From: Lachnospiraceae bacterium
GTDB lineage: Bacteria; Bacillota; Clostridia; Lachnospirales; Lachnospiraceae
DNA: 64,000 bases
Assembly (NCBI GenBank): GCA_024403355.1
Contig: JAKSRW010000009.1
Span: forward strand, 18,772-82,771
Reading direction: 5' to 3'
Of the stretch, positions 28,373-36,423 are shown piece by piece. Numbering within the stretch: the first letter of the stretch is position 1; the number at the start of each line of letters is the position of its first letter. The translations under genes and the position numbers were made by a program. A model generated the notes under the pieces. The model did no database searches and was not told where the DNA came from. It saw only the letters and a program-made list of their open reading frames with translations.

Positions 28373-28397
28373 TTGACATTATATATATATATATAAT
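28373..28397 (+). promoter_or_regulatory. Promoter with (TA)8 spacer, candidate phase-variable
   Basis: A consensus -35 TTGACA (28373-28378) and a consensus -10 TATAAT (28392-28397) are separated by only 13 bases. An uninterrupted TA run (28380-28395, 8 units) fills the spacer and runs into the -10. Gain of two TA units would give the optimal 17-base spacing. It drives the secreted FnIII protein at 28432. Confidence 0.6.
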
Positions 28398-28431
28398 GGT
28401 ACCATCTTATATATAGGGAGGTCTTTCAAAA

Positions 28432-29145
28432 ATGAAAGCATTAAAGAATTTAGCTAAGCTTGTTTTTGCTTTAGCAATTGTGATTACTGCATTCACTGTA
28501 CAGGCAAATGCAGCTGATTACACTGATGAAGTTGTGATCATGAATGGACACAAGTATGAGGGTACCAGACCTTACAAGCAGCCATCCATTTATAAACTAG
28601 TGGTTCCTTCCCGCGGTACTATTACTGTTAGTGGTTATTATACTTCAAAGGACAATGGTTGGCCGACAATTGGTATATACACTACAGCAAATTGTGATTA
28701 TAACAGTCGCCTTTTCGGAGTAGGTCTTGAAGCAGGTGAAACTCAGGTTGAGAGTAACAGCGCATCCCTTGATGCCGGAACATATTATTTATCTTGTTAT
28801 GATGGAAGTGTAAGCAACTCCTTCTCATTTTCCTACGTTTTCTGGGTAGACTACGATTTCGACACAACCCTCGAGCCCAAGCTTACATCTCCCAAGGCCG
28901 GCCAGTTCAAGATCACCGCTACAAAGGGAGACAAGGTATCAGGCTATGAAATCCGCTACAAGGTAAAGGGTGCTAAGAAGTGGACTACAGAAACCCTCGC
29001 AACAAAGAAGACTCTGAACCATGTCATCTCAGGATTAACCAGCGGCAAGAAGTACACAGTTCAGGTTAGAAAGTACGTCACAGACACTTATGGTGATACA
29101 TACTTCTCAAACTGGAGTGCTGCTAAAAACGTAAAAATCAAATAA
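28432..29145 (+). CDS. Secreted fibronectin type III domain protein
   Basis: A 237-aa exported protein: signal peptide LAKLVFALAIVITAFTVQANA with cleavage after ANA, a beta-sandwich domain at about 30-150 (IYKLVVPSRGTITVSGYY, resembling a pre-peptidase C-terminal fold), and a fibronectin type III domain at about 155-237 (GYEIRYKVKGAKKWTTETL, GKKYTVQVRKYV). No cell-wall anchor or catalytic motif is visible, so an adhesive or binding role is likely but inferred. SD GGGAGG lies 10 bases upstream. A conserved terminator follows. Confidence 0.85.
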   Translation: MKALKNLAKLVFALAIVITAFTVQANAADYTDEVVIMNGHKYEGTRPYKQPSIYKLVVPSRGTITVSGYYTSKDNGWPTIGIYTTANCDYNSRLFGVGLEAGETQVESNSASLDAGTYYLSCYDGSVSNSFSFSYVFWVDYDFDTTLEPKLTSPKAGQFKITATKGDKVSGYEIRYKVKGAKKWTTETLATKKTLNHVISGLTSGKKYTVQVRKYVTDTYGDTYFSNWSAAKNVKIK

Positions 29146-29157
29146 TAACTAATATTT

Positions 29158-29192
29158 AAAAAGTGCGTAAGCCATCTGACTTGCGCACTTTT
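29158..29192 (+). terminator. Terminator after the FnIII protein (copy 1)
   Basis: AAAAGTGCGTAAG pairs with CTTGCGCACTTTT (one G-T pair), loop CCATCTGA, followed by ATTT. An almost identical hairpin lies at 36156-36195 after another secreted-protein gene. Confidence 0.85.
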
Positions 29193-29224
29193 ATTTAGCT
29201 TTGGACGTATTCCGGCCTCTTCAT

Positions 29225-30040
29225 TTAACCTGTATACTTATTTGCAATCATGATATCTATACAATGCTTATGAGGTACTCCGCCGCTATTACAGTCATAT
29301 ATCACTTCGTCCATAGCGGATATTAGCCAGTCATGATAATAGCTAAATATTTCTCCTGATTTCCATGAATATCTGTAAGTTTTTTTCTTATTGTCACTAA
29401 CTTCTATAAACGGCTTATTCACAAACACCTTAATTGCATTTAAGCCGCCTTCATTTGTGTGTTCTTTCAGATTATCTATAATGCTCTCTCTTAATTCCGG
29501 CTTCATATAATCAAATACGCCACTGCTGAAAATGATATCAAAATTTTCTGATAATCTGTAATCATTTAAGTCCGCCTGAAAAAAATCTACGTATGTTCCG
29601 CATTTTTCTGCCAGTCGCTTTCCTTTTTCGATACCATCATTTGATAAGTCAAAAGCAGTAACCTGATAGCCATTCTTTGCAAAAAACACTGCATCCTTCC
29701 CTTCGCCGCAACCAATATCAAGTACCTTCAATGGCTTTACAGGTGCTTTCATCCTCATAATGTCATAACAGGTTTCATTTGGCTGCAATCCCCAGAAATA
29801 CTCATCTTCTTTATATCTTTCATCATAATATCCATGAGTTTTGAATTCATAGCCCAGCAACGCATCTGATGAAGTATGTAATATATTTGCAATTACCGGC
29901 AATAAGTCAATTTCCGGGTAACTTGTCCCGTTTTCCCATTTTGATACTGCCTGAAAAGATACATGCAGCTTATCCGCCAAGGCTTGCTGAGTTAATCCCA
30001 GTTCCTTTCTCTTTGTCATAATAGTATTTCCTATATTCAT
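29225..30040 (-). CDS. XRE helix-turn-helix fused to a class I SAM methyltransferase
   Basis: A 271-aa protein. Residues 1-65 are a Cro/CI-type DNA-binding domain (MTKRKELGLTQQALADKLHV, VSKWENGTSYPEIDLLP). Residues about 95-271 are a Rossmann methyltransferase with motif I VLDIGCGEGKDAVFF, AFDLSNDGIEKGK, FFQADLNDY and FDIIFSSGVFDYM, similar to TehB-like enzymes. The fusion suggests a regulator that senses or modifies a small molecule, but the substrate is unknown. SD AGGAGGA is immediately upstream, and leader-repeat copy B (30051-30138) precedes it. Confidence 0.88.
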   Translation of the reverse strand: MNIGNTIMTKRKELGLTQQALADKLHVSFQAVSKWENGTSYPEIDLLPVIANILHTSSDALLGYEFKTHGYYDERYKEDEYFWGLQPNETCYDIMRMKAPVKPLKVLDIGCGEGKDAVFFAKNGYQVTAFDLSNDGIEKGKRLAEKCGTYVDFFQADLNDYRLSENFDIIFSSGVFDYMKPELRESIIDNLKEHTNEGGLNAIKVFVNKPFIEVSDNKKKTYRYSWKSGEIFSYYHDWLISAMDEVIYDCNSGGVPHKHCIDIMIANKYTG

Positions 30041-30050
30041 TTTTTCCTCC

Positions 30051-30138
30051 TAATGCAATGAATGCAATGAGTTGCTCATGAAGTAGATTGGTGCGCTCTT
30101 AGCACCAATCTCATAGTTTGAAAATTTATTTTCAAACT
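30051..30138 (-). repeat. Leader hairpin repeat, copy B
   Basis: Upstream of the HTH-methyltransferase gene. Distal palindrome AGTTTGAAAA...TTTTCAAACT (30115-30138), then hairpin GATTGGTGC/GCACCAATC (30086-30094, 30102-30110), then TGAGCAACTCATTGCAT and the SD. The hairpin differs from copy A by compensatory pair changes. The palindrome and the GAGCAACTCATT segment are shared with copy C. Confidence 0.65.
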
Positions 30139-30432
30139 TTTGCACCTCCATAAATATATGATACCTCTTACAAGCATCCCTTCCAATAACTTGTCTGTTT
30201 AGTTAAGCCAATCGTTTCTACCATTGGTTGAATTTAGGAATACCAGCTTCCAGGTAATATTTCAGTATCCGGCTTCACATTTCACTGCATGTGCTAAGGA
30301 ATTGTCCTTTTCTTCAACCGTAATTATCCAGGGACTACTTCCGTATGAACATACAATCAAGCATATCTAATTAAATAGAATTCCTCTGTTAAATTATTAT
30401 ACTATTAAAAATCCTGAATTATGTAGATTTGA
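30139..30432. other. Non-coding stretch with a possible degraded gene end
   Basis: No intact gene. On the minus strand, roughly 30283-30350 reads YGSSPWIITVEEKDNSLAHA before a stop, which looks protein-like and may be the tail of a lost gene I cannot identify. From about 30373 the sequence matches 36241 onward, part of the duplicated Rpn tail. Confidence 0.3.
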
Positions 30433-31335
30433 TTAAAAAGAGAGATGTTTATCAAGCTCACGCTCAAAATCCTCAATCGATGCTGAAACAGCAGCATCTA
30501 TATGAAGCTTTGATAAAACATTTTCATCAGTAATCCTACTGATTCTCTCCGGAAGTGTGTCGGGTACAGTGAATCTGGCATTCAGAAGCTGAAGAATATA
30601 TTCAAGTTTACCCTCAAGTTTGCCCTCGAGTATTCCTTCTGCCCTGCCATCCTCGTGGCCAGCCTTATATTCATTTTTCATCATTTCTTCAAACAACATA
30701 AAACGGCCCTCCATGTCTCGACTTGTCTTGATTTTCTCTACAGAATACTGCAGCTGCCTTATATATTTATCATCAAAGTCATCATTAGATGACTCAGGCT
30801 TTGCAGCTACAAATTTTAGAAATTTAACCAGTGCCTTCGGCACCTGACCTTCATTGCGGCCGACGGTACTCAGAAATACGGTGTAACTGCCATCCGGATA
30901 GTTGTACTCCAGATTTTCATCAACCCTTTTTCTGATACTATACCGATACTTACCCATGCCCAGCGGATCAAAATCACAGATAAAAATCACATAGCCATCC
31001 GGCAGATTTTCATAATCGGTGCCCCTCACCAGAAGCTCCATGTCCATCTGACTGTGATAATATCTTTCCCTCTTTACCAGTGGCTGTGATACCGCCTGCA
31101 TCTCCACATTGAAGTGAGTTCCTTTGTTATCCTTAATATAAACATCCAGGCGCACGCCCCTGTACTCAGGGTTATACACTATGCTTTTCTCCTGGGATAT
31201 CTCAACATAGTCCACTTCGATGCCAAGCACCAGCTCCAGTAATCCCTTCGCATTGTCCGGCTCCAGCATTACCGCCGCAAACATAAAATTGTCTTTAATT
31301 GTTAATTCCTGTAAGGTTTTTCGTTGCCTAACCAA
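30433..31335 (-). CDS. Rpn family recombination-promoting nuclease / PD-(D/E)XK transposase-like protein
   Basis: A 300-aa protein of the Rpn/TIGR01784 type, DNA endonucleases related to YhgA. LTIKDNFMFAAVMLEPDNAKG is the usual N-terminus. The nuclease core is GVRLDVYIKDNKGTHFNVEMQ with Asp and the ExQ variant of the PD-(D/E)XK site; YYHSQMDMELLVRGTDY and the C-terminal AGHEDGRAEGILEGKLEGKLE helix are family hallmarks. TTG 31335 is proposed as start because AAGGAGG (31346-31352) is 10 bases upstream and residues further upstream do not look family-like. A broken second tail lies at 36300-36395. Confidence 0.85.
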   Translation of the reverse strand: MVRQRKTLQELTIKDNFMFAAVMLEPDNAKGLLELVLGIEVDYVEISQEKSIVYNPEYRGVRLDVYIKDNKGTHFNVEMQAVSQPLVKRERYYHSQMDMELLVRGTDYENLPDGYVIFICDFDPLGMGKYRYSIRKRVDENLEYNYPDGSYTVFLSTVGRNEGQVPKALVKFLKFVAAKPESSNDDFDDKYIRQLQYSVEKIKTSRDMEGRFMLFEEMMKNEYKAGHEDGRAEGILEGKLEGKLEYILQLLNARFTVPDTLPERISRITDENVLSKLHIDAAVSASIEDFERELDKHLSF

Positions 31336-31458
31336 TAACTTTGTTCCTCCTTGTGTAAACAGAGGAATTCTAATTGGATTATATACTCTTATGCGAAGGT
31401 CAGTCAAGAGAGAATGATATAATAAACATTTTTCACAAGACACCCATAAAAAGCATAA

Positions 31459-31494
31459 ATCGGCCGCCTCAGACAGCTGTCTGAAACGGCCGAT
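31459..31494 (-). terminator. Terminator of the DUF6273 gene
   Basis: ATCGGCCG and CGGCCGAT enclose an inner palindrome TCAGACAGCTGTCTGA. On the minus strand it is followed by TTATGCTTTTTATG. It lies 40 bases after the stop of the gene at 31534. Confidence 0.75.
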
Positions 31495-31533
31495 GTAAAA
31501 TCCATTTTGGGGTAACCATTCATTCAAAAGAGA

Positions 31534-32520
31534 TTAACCGATTATAGATGAAAGATTAAGATATAAAGCAGGGCGCACAGGAATATCAGGAATGTTAACA
31601 CTACTACCCAAGTATATCACAGAACCATAGTGTATTACATATGCAGCACTACCAGCATCCATACCCGGAGAGCGAAGAAACCAGTAACTTGAACACTCCC
31701 CATTAGAGGTCATATAATCAACACCAGTCCATGCTCCCATAGCCTTTGCGTATGCAGTAGTTGCTGCCCTTCTATTTATATCCTCCACATCGCCATTACT
31801 GCTAAAACCATATTTTGTATTAACCACGTCATCAAGTGAGAGCAAAAATACTTTATCTATAGTTTCAGCACCAGCTTCTGTGCCACAGATAGAATTATCA
31901 TTATTTACTAATTTTGTACTTTTCACCAGCTTCTTATTTCCACTAGTGAAAGCTACCGATATAAAATCACTATTAAGCCAATTACGAAGTGCACAGTTTT
32001 CCCATGTAATATTTGTATATTCATCATTGTATTTCTGACTGTCAAGTCCATATTCTGCAAGAAGAAAAGCCCTTTTATCTGATACATTAAGTACTCGCCA
32101 CTTTATAGGCTCATACTTAAAGTATGCATAGGATTTACCAGCCCATTTATAATATTTTGAATTACTAGGGCTAACATAAGTCGCGTCAGCGCTCGATATT
32201 CTCTTATATTTTACTCCTTTAACTGTAGCTACACCATTCTTATCATACTTTGCGCCAGTAATCGCTTTGGTCAGTTTCTTTCCGGTTACTTCTGTCTGAG
32301 GATAACTACCAAAGTAAACATATGCAAGCTTCTTCTTTCCAAGTATAATCTTCTCATCTCCTGTCTTCCAGGTCGTTTTAGTTCCATCGGTGAACTCAAG
32401 TGTAACCTTCGCTTTGCTTGCAGCCTCTACCTTTACCGAATTGATTAACAAGCCAAGTCCCAGGCATATTATTACTGCCGCGATAACAATCAATGATTTT
32501 ACTAATTTTGTTGACCTCAT
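31534..32520 (-). CDS. Secreted DUF6273 domain protein
   Basis: A 328-aa exported protein. The signal peptide is MRSTKLVKSLIVIAAVIICL ending near VEAAS. The C-terminal part has features of DUF6273, a surface-protein domain common in gut Firmicutes: VYFGSYPQTEV, YFKYEPIKWRVLN, WENCALRNWLNSDF, YWFLRSPG and IPVRPALYLNL. Its function is unknown; a ligand-binding, formylglycine-generating-enzyme-like fold is suspected for such domains. ATG 32520 is chosen over 32535 because GGAGGGAAG directly precedes it and it gives a normal signal peptide. Confidence 0.88.
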   Translation of the reverse strand: MRSTKLVKSLIVIAAVIICLGLGLLINSVKVEAASKAKVTLEFTDGTKTTWKTGDEKIILGKKKLAYVYFGSYPQTEVTGKKLTKAITGAKYDKNGVATVKGVKYKRISSADATYVSPSNSKYYKWAGKSYAYFKYEPIKWRVLNVSDKRAFLLAEYGLDSQKYNDEYTNITWENCALRNWLNSDFISVAFTSGNKKLVKSTKLVNNDNSICGTEAGAETIDKVFLLSLDDVVNTKYGFSSNGDVEDINRRAATTAYAKAMGAWTGVDYMTSNGECSSYWFLRSPGMDAGSAAYVIHYGSVIYLGSSVNIPDIPVRPALYLNLSSIIG

Positions 32521-32700
32521 TACTTCCCTCCACATAAAATTTATCCGATTCTTTCACATCATATAATGACAAGAACTTGATTCAACATAAAAGCCGGTTT
32601 GTTGACTCATTCCTCAAGTCTGCTTTATAGTCTGCTTTTGAACCATTGCATGGTATAGCCCAAATTATTCTATTTCACAATAAAAAACATTTGAAATTCG

Positions 32701-33786
32701 CTAATTGCTTAGTACAATCCATTTTCCGTTTCTTTTTCCATTCTCACGACTAATCAAGCCTTTTTTCTGCAGTTCTACAGTCCGTCGTTTTATTGTTCTC
32801 TCTGACTTGCCTGTCGCTTCAGCTATTTTCTTCTGTGTAGCTGTTGGATCATTTTTTAACACATTAACAATCGACAACTCTTCCAAAGACAAACCTAAAG
32901 TGCCATTTTGGCACTTTGAAATATGATTTTTGGCACTATGAGTAACAGTTTTAGCTGCATAATCAATATGCATATATCTATTCTTAAGCTCATGACCTGC
33001 ATTCAACAATAAATTATCGAAAAACAATTCTAAAAATTCTGTTGTTGCATGAGTTCCATTTTGCCAATTGTTATAATTAGCCCTAACCAATGCATTCCTG
33101 AAATACCATGAATTCTTTGCGAATGTCTCGTTACTTACATTAAATCCAAATGTCTTTAAATATTTAATAACAAAAACTGCCGTTGCTCTGGTATTTCCTT
33201 CTCCAAACGGATGAATCTGCCAAATATCAGATGTAAATTTTGCGATGTGTCTTACCGCTTCCTCTATTGTCAATCCCTCGTAAGTAAATTTTTTCTCCTG
33301 AGAAAAATCATAATCAAGAGTATCTCTGATGCTATCAAAAGAAGCATACATCACCGTATCGCCTTTCAGCACCCATTCCTTTTTTGTAATATTATAATCT
33401 CGTATTTTTCCGGCATGACTAAATACACCCTCGAAAAGTTTACGATGAATATTCTGCCATTCAACAGGAGAAAACTGAAATGTCTTCTCCCCAAGCAATT
33501 TTGCAATTCTTACTGATACAATATCTGCTTCTTTAGCATCACTCTCTATTTCATTTCTATCTCTGCGTTCTTCATAATAACTACGAATGCGCTGATCAGC
33601 TTCAATTATAGTAATTTTTCCTTCAATATGTTCTTTGGCTGTTTCAAGAAGATATTCCGAAGTCTTAAGCCCATCTACATCCTGAAGACCTATTGCTGTT
33701 TTCCAGGCATTGCTTTTATCAACCTTATCAGGTTCACCCTGACGTATATATTCATTTAGTTCTAACTCCCAATTGATATCCGACAT
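32701..33786 (-). CDS. Fic family AMP transferase with N-terminal VbhA-like region and C-terminal winged helix
   Basis: A 361-aa protein. Residues about 25-75 (WKTAIGLQDVDGLKTSEYLL, EGKITIIEADQRIRSYY) resemble the VbhA-type inhibitory antitoxin helix fused in cis. The Fic domain follows with the active-site loop HPFGEGNTRATA (catalytic His, FxxGNxR). Residues about 300-361 form a winged-helix module (TQKKIAEATGKSERTIKRRTVELQKKGL). Fic enzymes transfer AMP to target-protein hydroxyls. The inhibitory SxxxE(G/N) motif is not canonical here: LQDVDG occupies its place. Transcribed from promoter cassette B (33871-33899). Confidence 0.88.
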   Translation of the reverse strand: MSDINWELELNEYIRQGEPDKVDKSNAWKTAIGLQDVDGLKTSEYLLETAKEHIEGKITIIEADQRIRSYYEERRDRNEIESDAKEADIVSVRIAKLLGEKTFQFSPVEWQNIHRKLFEGVFSHAGKIRDYNITKKEWVLKGDTVMYASFDSIRDTLDYDFSQEKKFTYEGLTIEEAVRHIAKFTSDIWQIHPFGEGNTRATAVFVIKYLKTFGFNVSNETFAKNSWYFRNALVRANYNNWQNGTHATTEFLELFFDNLLLNAGHELKNRYMHIDYAAKTVTHSAKNHISKCQNGTLGLSLEELSIVNVLKNDPTATQKKIAEATGKSERTIKRRTVELQKKGLISRENGKRNGKWIVLSN

Positions 33787-33870
33787 CCCGCTTCTCCTTT
33801 TTAAGGTTTACCATTTCCTGCATACTCTGCAAGCTTTAACTCATATTTCGTAAATTATATCTCACTATTT

Positions 33871-33899
33871 ATTATATCAACATTTTTTGCCTTCAACAA
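33871..33899 (-). promoter_or_regulatory. Promoter cassette B (upstream of the Fic gene)
   Basis: TTGTTG (33899-33894), 17-base spacer, TGATATAAT with the -10 at 33876-33871. It is part of the 33847-33933 repeat that matches 28193-28282 (cassette A), including the CTTCAACAAGGCTATAT block. Confidence 0.65.
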
Positions 33900-34113
33900 G
33901 GCTATATACCCACCAAAACTCATTTTTTAAAATATAAAAAAACACAAAATCCCATGTTTGATTTCAAGGTCACTGGATAAGAAAATAATCGCCCCAAGTT
34001 CCTTAATTAAGAAACTATAATAACCAAATCATACTTGAATCCACAATATTATCAGTTTATAATATCATCACATCGATAAATATGATTTATTTTTGAAAGG
34101 GATGTTGAAAACT

Positions 34114-34890
34114 ATGAAGCAAATTGTTTGCGAAATGTGCGGTAGCAATGAATTATTAAAAAAAGACGGCCTTTTTTGTTGTATAGCTTGTGGCACAAAA
34201 TACACAGTTGAAGAAGCTCGTAAACTTTTTGTCGAGGGAAAAGTCGAAGTAAGTGGTACCATATCAATAGATAACAGTGAAGAATATGCCAATTATAAAG
34301 TACTTGCGCAACGAGCAAGAATTAATGGTGATATCGAAAATACTAAAACCTGGTATACCAAATACTTAGGAAAATATCCTGACGATTGGGAAGCTTATTT
34401 TTACTCGTCTTTTTTAGGAATTCTCTCACAAAATAGATTATCAGCTATTTCACCGTCTGCCATTCCCAATTTAATCAGAACAACCTTTAGATCTATTAAA
34501 CAGGATTCAAATGCCAGCAAATCTTCATATAAAGAACTCTGCAAATTTGTAACACAATTCAATCTTGCAGCCGATGGATTTAAAGAATACCAAAAAGAAA
34601 CCGGCCCCGACAAAAGAGAGCCCTACAAAATTTACTCACACCAACGTGATATATACATGCAGTTCAATATTGCTCTCCTTAATGGGGTAATGACCGAATT
34701 TAAGGATTACGATTATGCTAATGAGTTACTTCATCAATTAAGTGCAAATCTTCATTACTATAAAGATGATCCCGCTAGAGGTGAATGGTTTTTATTACTT
34801 GATACAATACGAAACGATATTATAAATTATGGTTGTATACCTCCTAAGCAAGTTCCTAAAATTAGATTTGGAGGATTATTTTCTTTTTAA
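34114..34890 (+). CDS. Zinc-ribbon protein of unknown function
   Basis: A 258-aa protein starting MKQIVCEMCGSNELLKKDG, with CxxC...CxxC (CEMC, CIAC) in the first 35 residues followed by KYTVEEARKLFVEGKVEVSG, a start seen in many lachnospiral Zn-ribbon proteins. The remainder is helical (YKVLAQRARINGDIENTKTWYTKYL, TPR-like). No membrane segment. ATG 34114 is chosen because the Zn ribbon begins there; upstream TTG/ATG codons sit inside the AAAGGG SD region. Role unknown. Confidence 0.75.
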   Translation: MKQIVCEMCGSNELLKKDGLFCCIACGTKYTVEEARKLFVEGKVEVSGTISIDNSEEYANYKVLAQRARINGDIENTKTWYTKYLGKYPDDWEAYFYSSFLGILSQNRLSAISPSAIPNLIRTTFRSIKQDSNASKSSYKELCKFVTQFNLAADGFKEYQKETGPDKREPYKIYSHQRDIYMQFNIALLNGVMTEFKDYDYANELLHQLSANLHYYKDDPARGEWFLLLDTIRNDIINYGCIPPKQVPKIRFGGLFSF

Positions 34891-35109
34891 GATATATAAC
34901 CATTGAGAAATTCGGTAATTATTATTCGTATTTCTCTTAAATAATTTCATGCAACAACTTTATACTATATTGAATACTAGGATACTTCTATAACTTACAA
35001 AGTAATACAGGCCTGATTATACCTGCGCCAATCATTGACATAACTAATATATAAATATATAATTTATTTGCAAATTTGTTGCGCTATTTATTAATAAAGG
35101 AGTAATTGT

Positions 35110-36147
35110 ATGAATAAAATTAAAGAATTTTTACTTTTGTCTATGGTTGTTCTTGCTATTCTTTCTTTGAATGTTAAAGTATACGCAGCAGAACTCAATT
35201 TCCAAAAAACTAACTCCGTTGAGTCCATTATTGTTACAGGAAAAATCGAGAAAACAATTACTTACGAAGTAACCGAAGATGAGTATATCTATTTTAAGAT
35301 TAACCCTCTTTACTTTGATATATTAGGCGAACGATCATCTAGTGTATTCTCCCTTCCGTTCGAATTATACTGCAATAAATTATTAGTACAGAAAGCAGAT
35401 GTATCATCAGGTACAAAACCCTATCATACCATTGCACAGCACTACAAAAAAGGGGATACTATCGAGGTTAAATTCTTTATAAATTCATATGCAGAAAGAA
35501 ATTATTATATTAATATCGAGCCTGTTGTTGAAAAAGGATTTACCAAAGAAGACTTAAAAGCAGAGAAAGTTTATGACTTGCATCTATTCTCCAATAATTC
35601 CGATACCTATAGATATATTGTACCTCACGATGGATATATCTCCTTTACGGCGCAATTAAATTACTATATAAATTCATCCGGTGAACGTTTAAGTAATTAT
35701 GTTACATTATCAAACAGAATCATTATCGACGGTATTGAAAGTAGCAAATTTGATATTGACAGCTATTACGGTCCCAAAACATCTGCCAAGATATATTGCA
35801 AAAAAGGAACTATTATCGAATATAATATTTATAGTACAGTCAATTATTTTAGAGAATACAACTTTAATCTAAAAATAAACTATGAACGCGATTATTCTGC
35901 ATTAGATAAACCAGAAGAACCCTATTGCCTTCTTGATTCCACAAATATAATTGTTGGCTCGGCTACTCCTAATGCAACCGTTTCCATAAAATATAACAAT
36001 AAAACCTACAAAGGTAAAGCCGATCAAAATGGTATTTACAGAATTTCAACAGCTAAACTCATTGCAGGGAAAAAAGTTCAGATTTCACAAAAATATGACG
36101 GAAGAACATCTAAAAAGTTAACTACAAAGGTTGTAAAAAATTATTAA
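35110..36147 (+). CDS. Secreted beta-domain protein with C-terminal Ig-like module
   Basis: A 345-aa exported protein: signal peptide KEFLLLSMVVLAILSLNVKVYA, two beta-sandwich repeats (about 35-150 and 155-265; compare TYEVTEDEYIYFKI with TYRYIVPHDGYISFT), and a C-terminal bacterial Ig-like module (SATPNATVSIKYNNKTYKGKA, GIYRISTAKLIAGKKVQIS). No anchor or catalytic motif. SD AAAGGAG precedes ATG. AT-rich, lysine/asparagine-rich codon use differs from the GC-richer core genes, consistent with an accessory origin. It ends at a terminator nearly identical to that after the FnIII protein. Confidence 0.82.
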   Translation: MNKIKEFLLLSMVVLAILSLNVKVYAAELNFQKTNSVESIIVTGKIEKTITYEVTEDEYIYFKINPLYFDILGERSSSVFSLPFELYCNKLLVQKADVSSGTKPYHTIAQHYKKGDTIEVKFFINSYAERNYYINIEPVVEKGFTKEDLKAEKVYDLHLFSNNSDTYRYIVPHDGYISFTAQLNYYINSSGERLSNYVTLSNRIIIDGIESSKFDIDSYYGPKTSAKIYCKKGTIIEYNIYSTVNYFREYNFNLKINYERDYSALDKPEEPYCLLDSTNIIVGSATPNATVSIKYNNKTYKGKADQNGIYRISTAKLIAGKKVQISQKYDGRTSKKLTTKVVKNY

Positions 36148-36155
36148 CCATATCA

Positions 36156-36195
36156 AAAAGTGCGTAAGCCATTTGACTTGCGCACTTTCTTTTTA
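36156..36195 (+). terminator. Terminator after the Ig-like secreted protein (copy 2)
   Basis: AAAAGTGCGTAAG with CTTGCGCACTTT, loop CCATTTGA, followed by CTTTTT. It differs from the 29158 copy at a few bases only. Confidence 0.85.
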
Positions 36196-36240
36196 AGTTA
36201 TATTTCCCTGGCTATTTTTCCGGACATAATCGGTCAGCCA

Positions 36241-36402
36241 TAAATAATTAAATAGAATTACTCTGCTAAATTTTTACATTAAAATCCTGAATTTTGCAGA
36301 TTTGATTAAAGAGAGCTGCTTATCAGACTTATGCTCAAAGGCTTCAATCGACGCTGGAACTGCAGCAGCTATATGAAGCTTTGATAATACAGAATCTACA
36401 TT
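36241..36402 (-). pseudogene. Remnant of an Rpn-family nuclease gene (3' end)
   Basis: On the minus strand, bases about 36300-36395 translate as DSVLSKLHIAAAVPASIEAF then EHKSDKQLSLIK, matching the last 28 residues of the intact Rpn protein (ENVLSKLHIDAAVSASIEDF...). The non-coding flank (TAAATAGAATT...AATCCTGAATT) also matches 30373-30432. The rest of the gene is missing. Confidence 0.8.
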
Positions 36403-36423
36403 CTTGAAAGAGAAAACTTAGCG

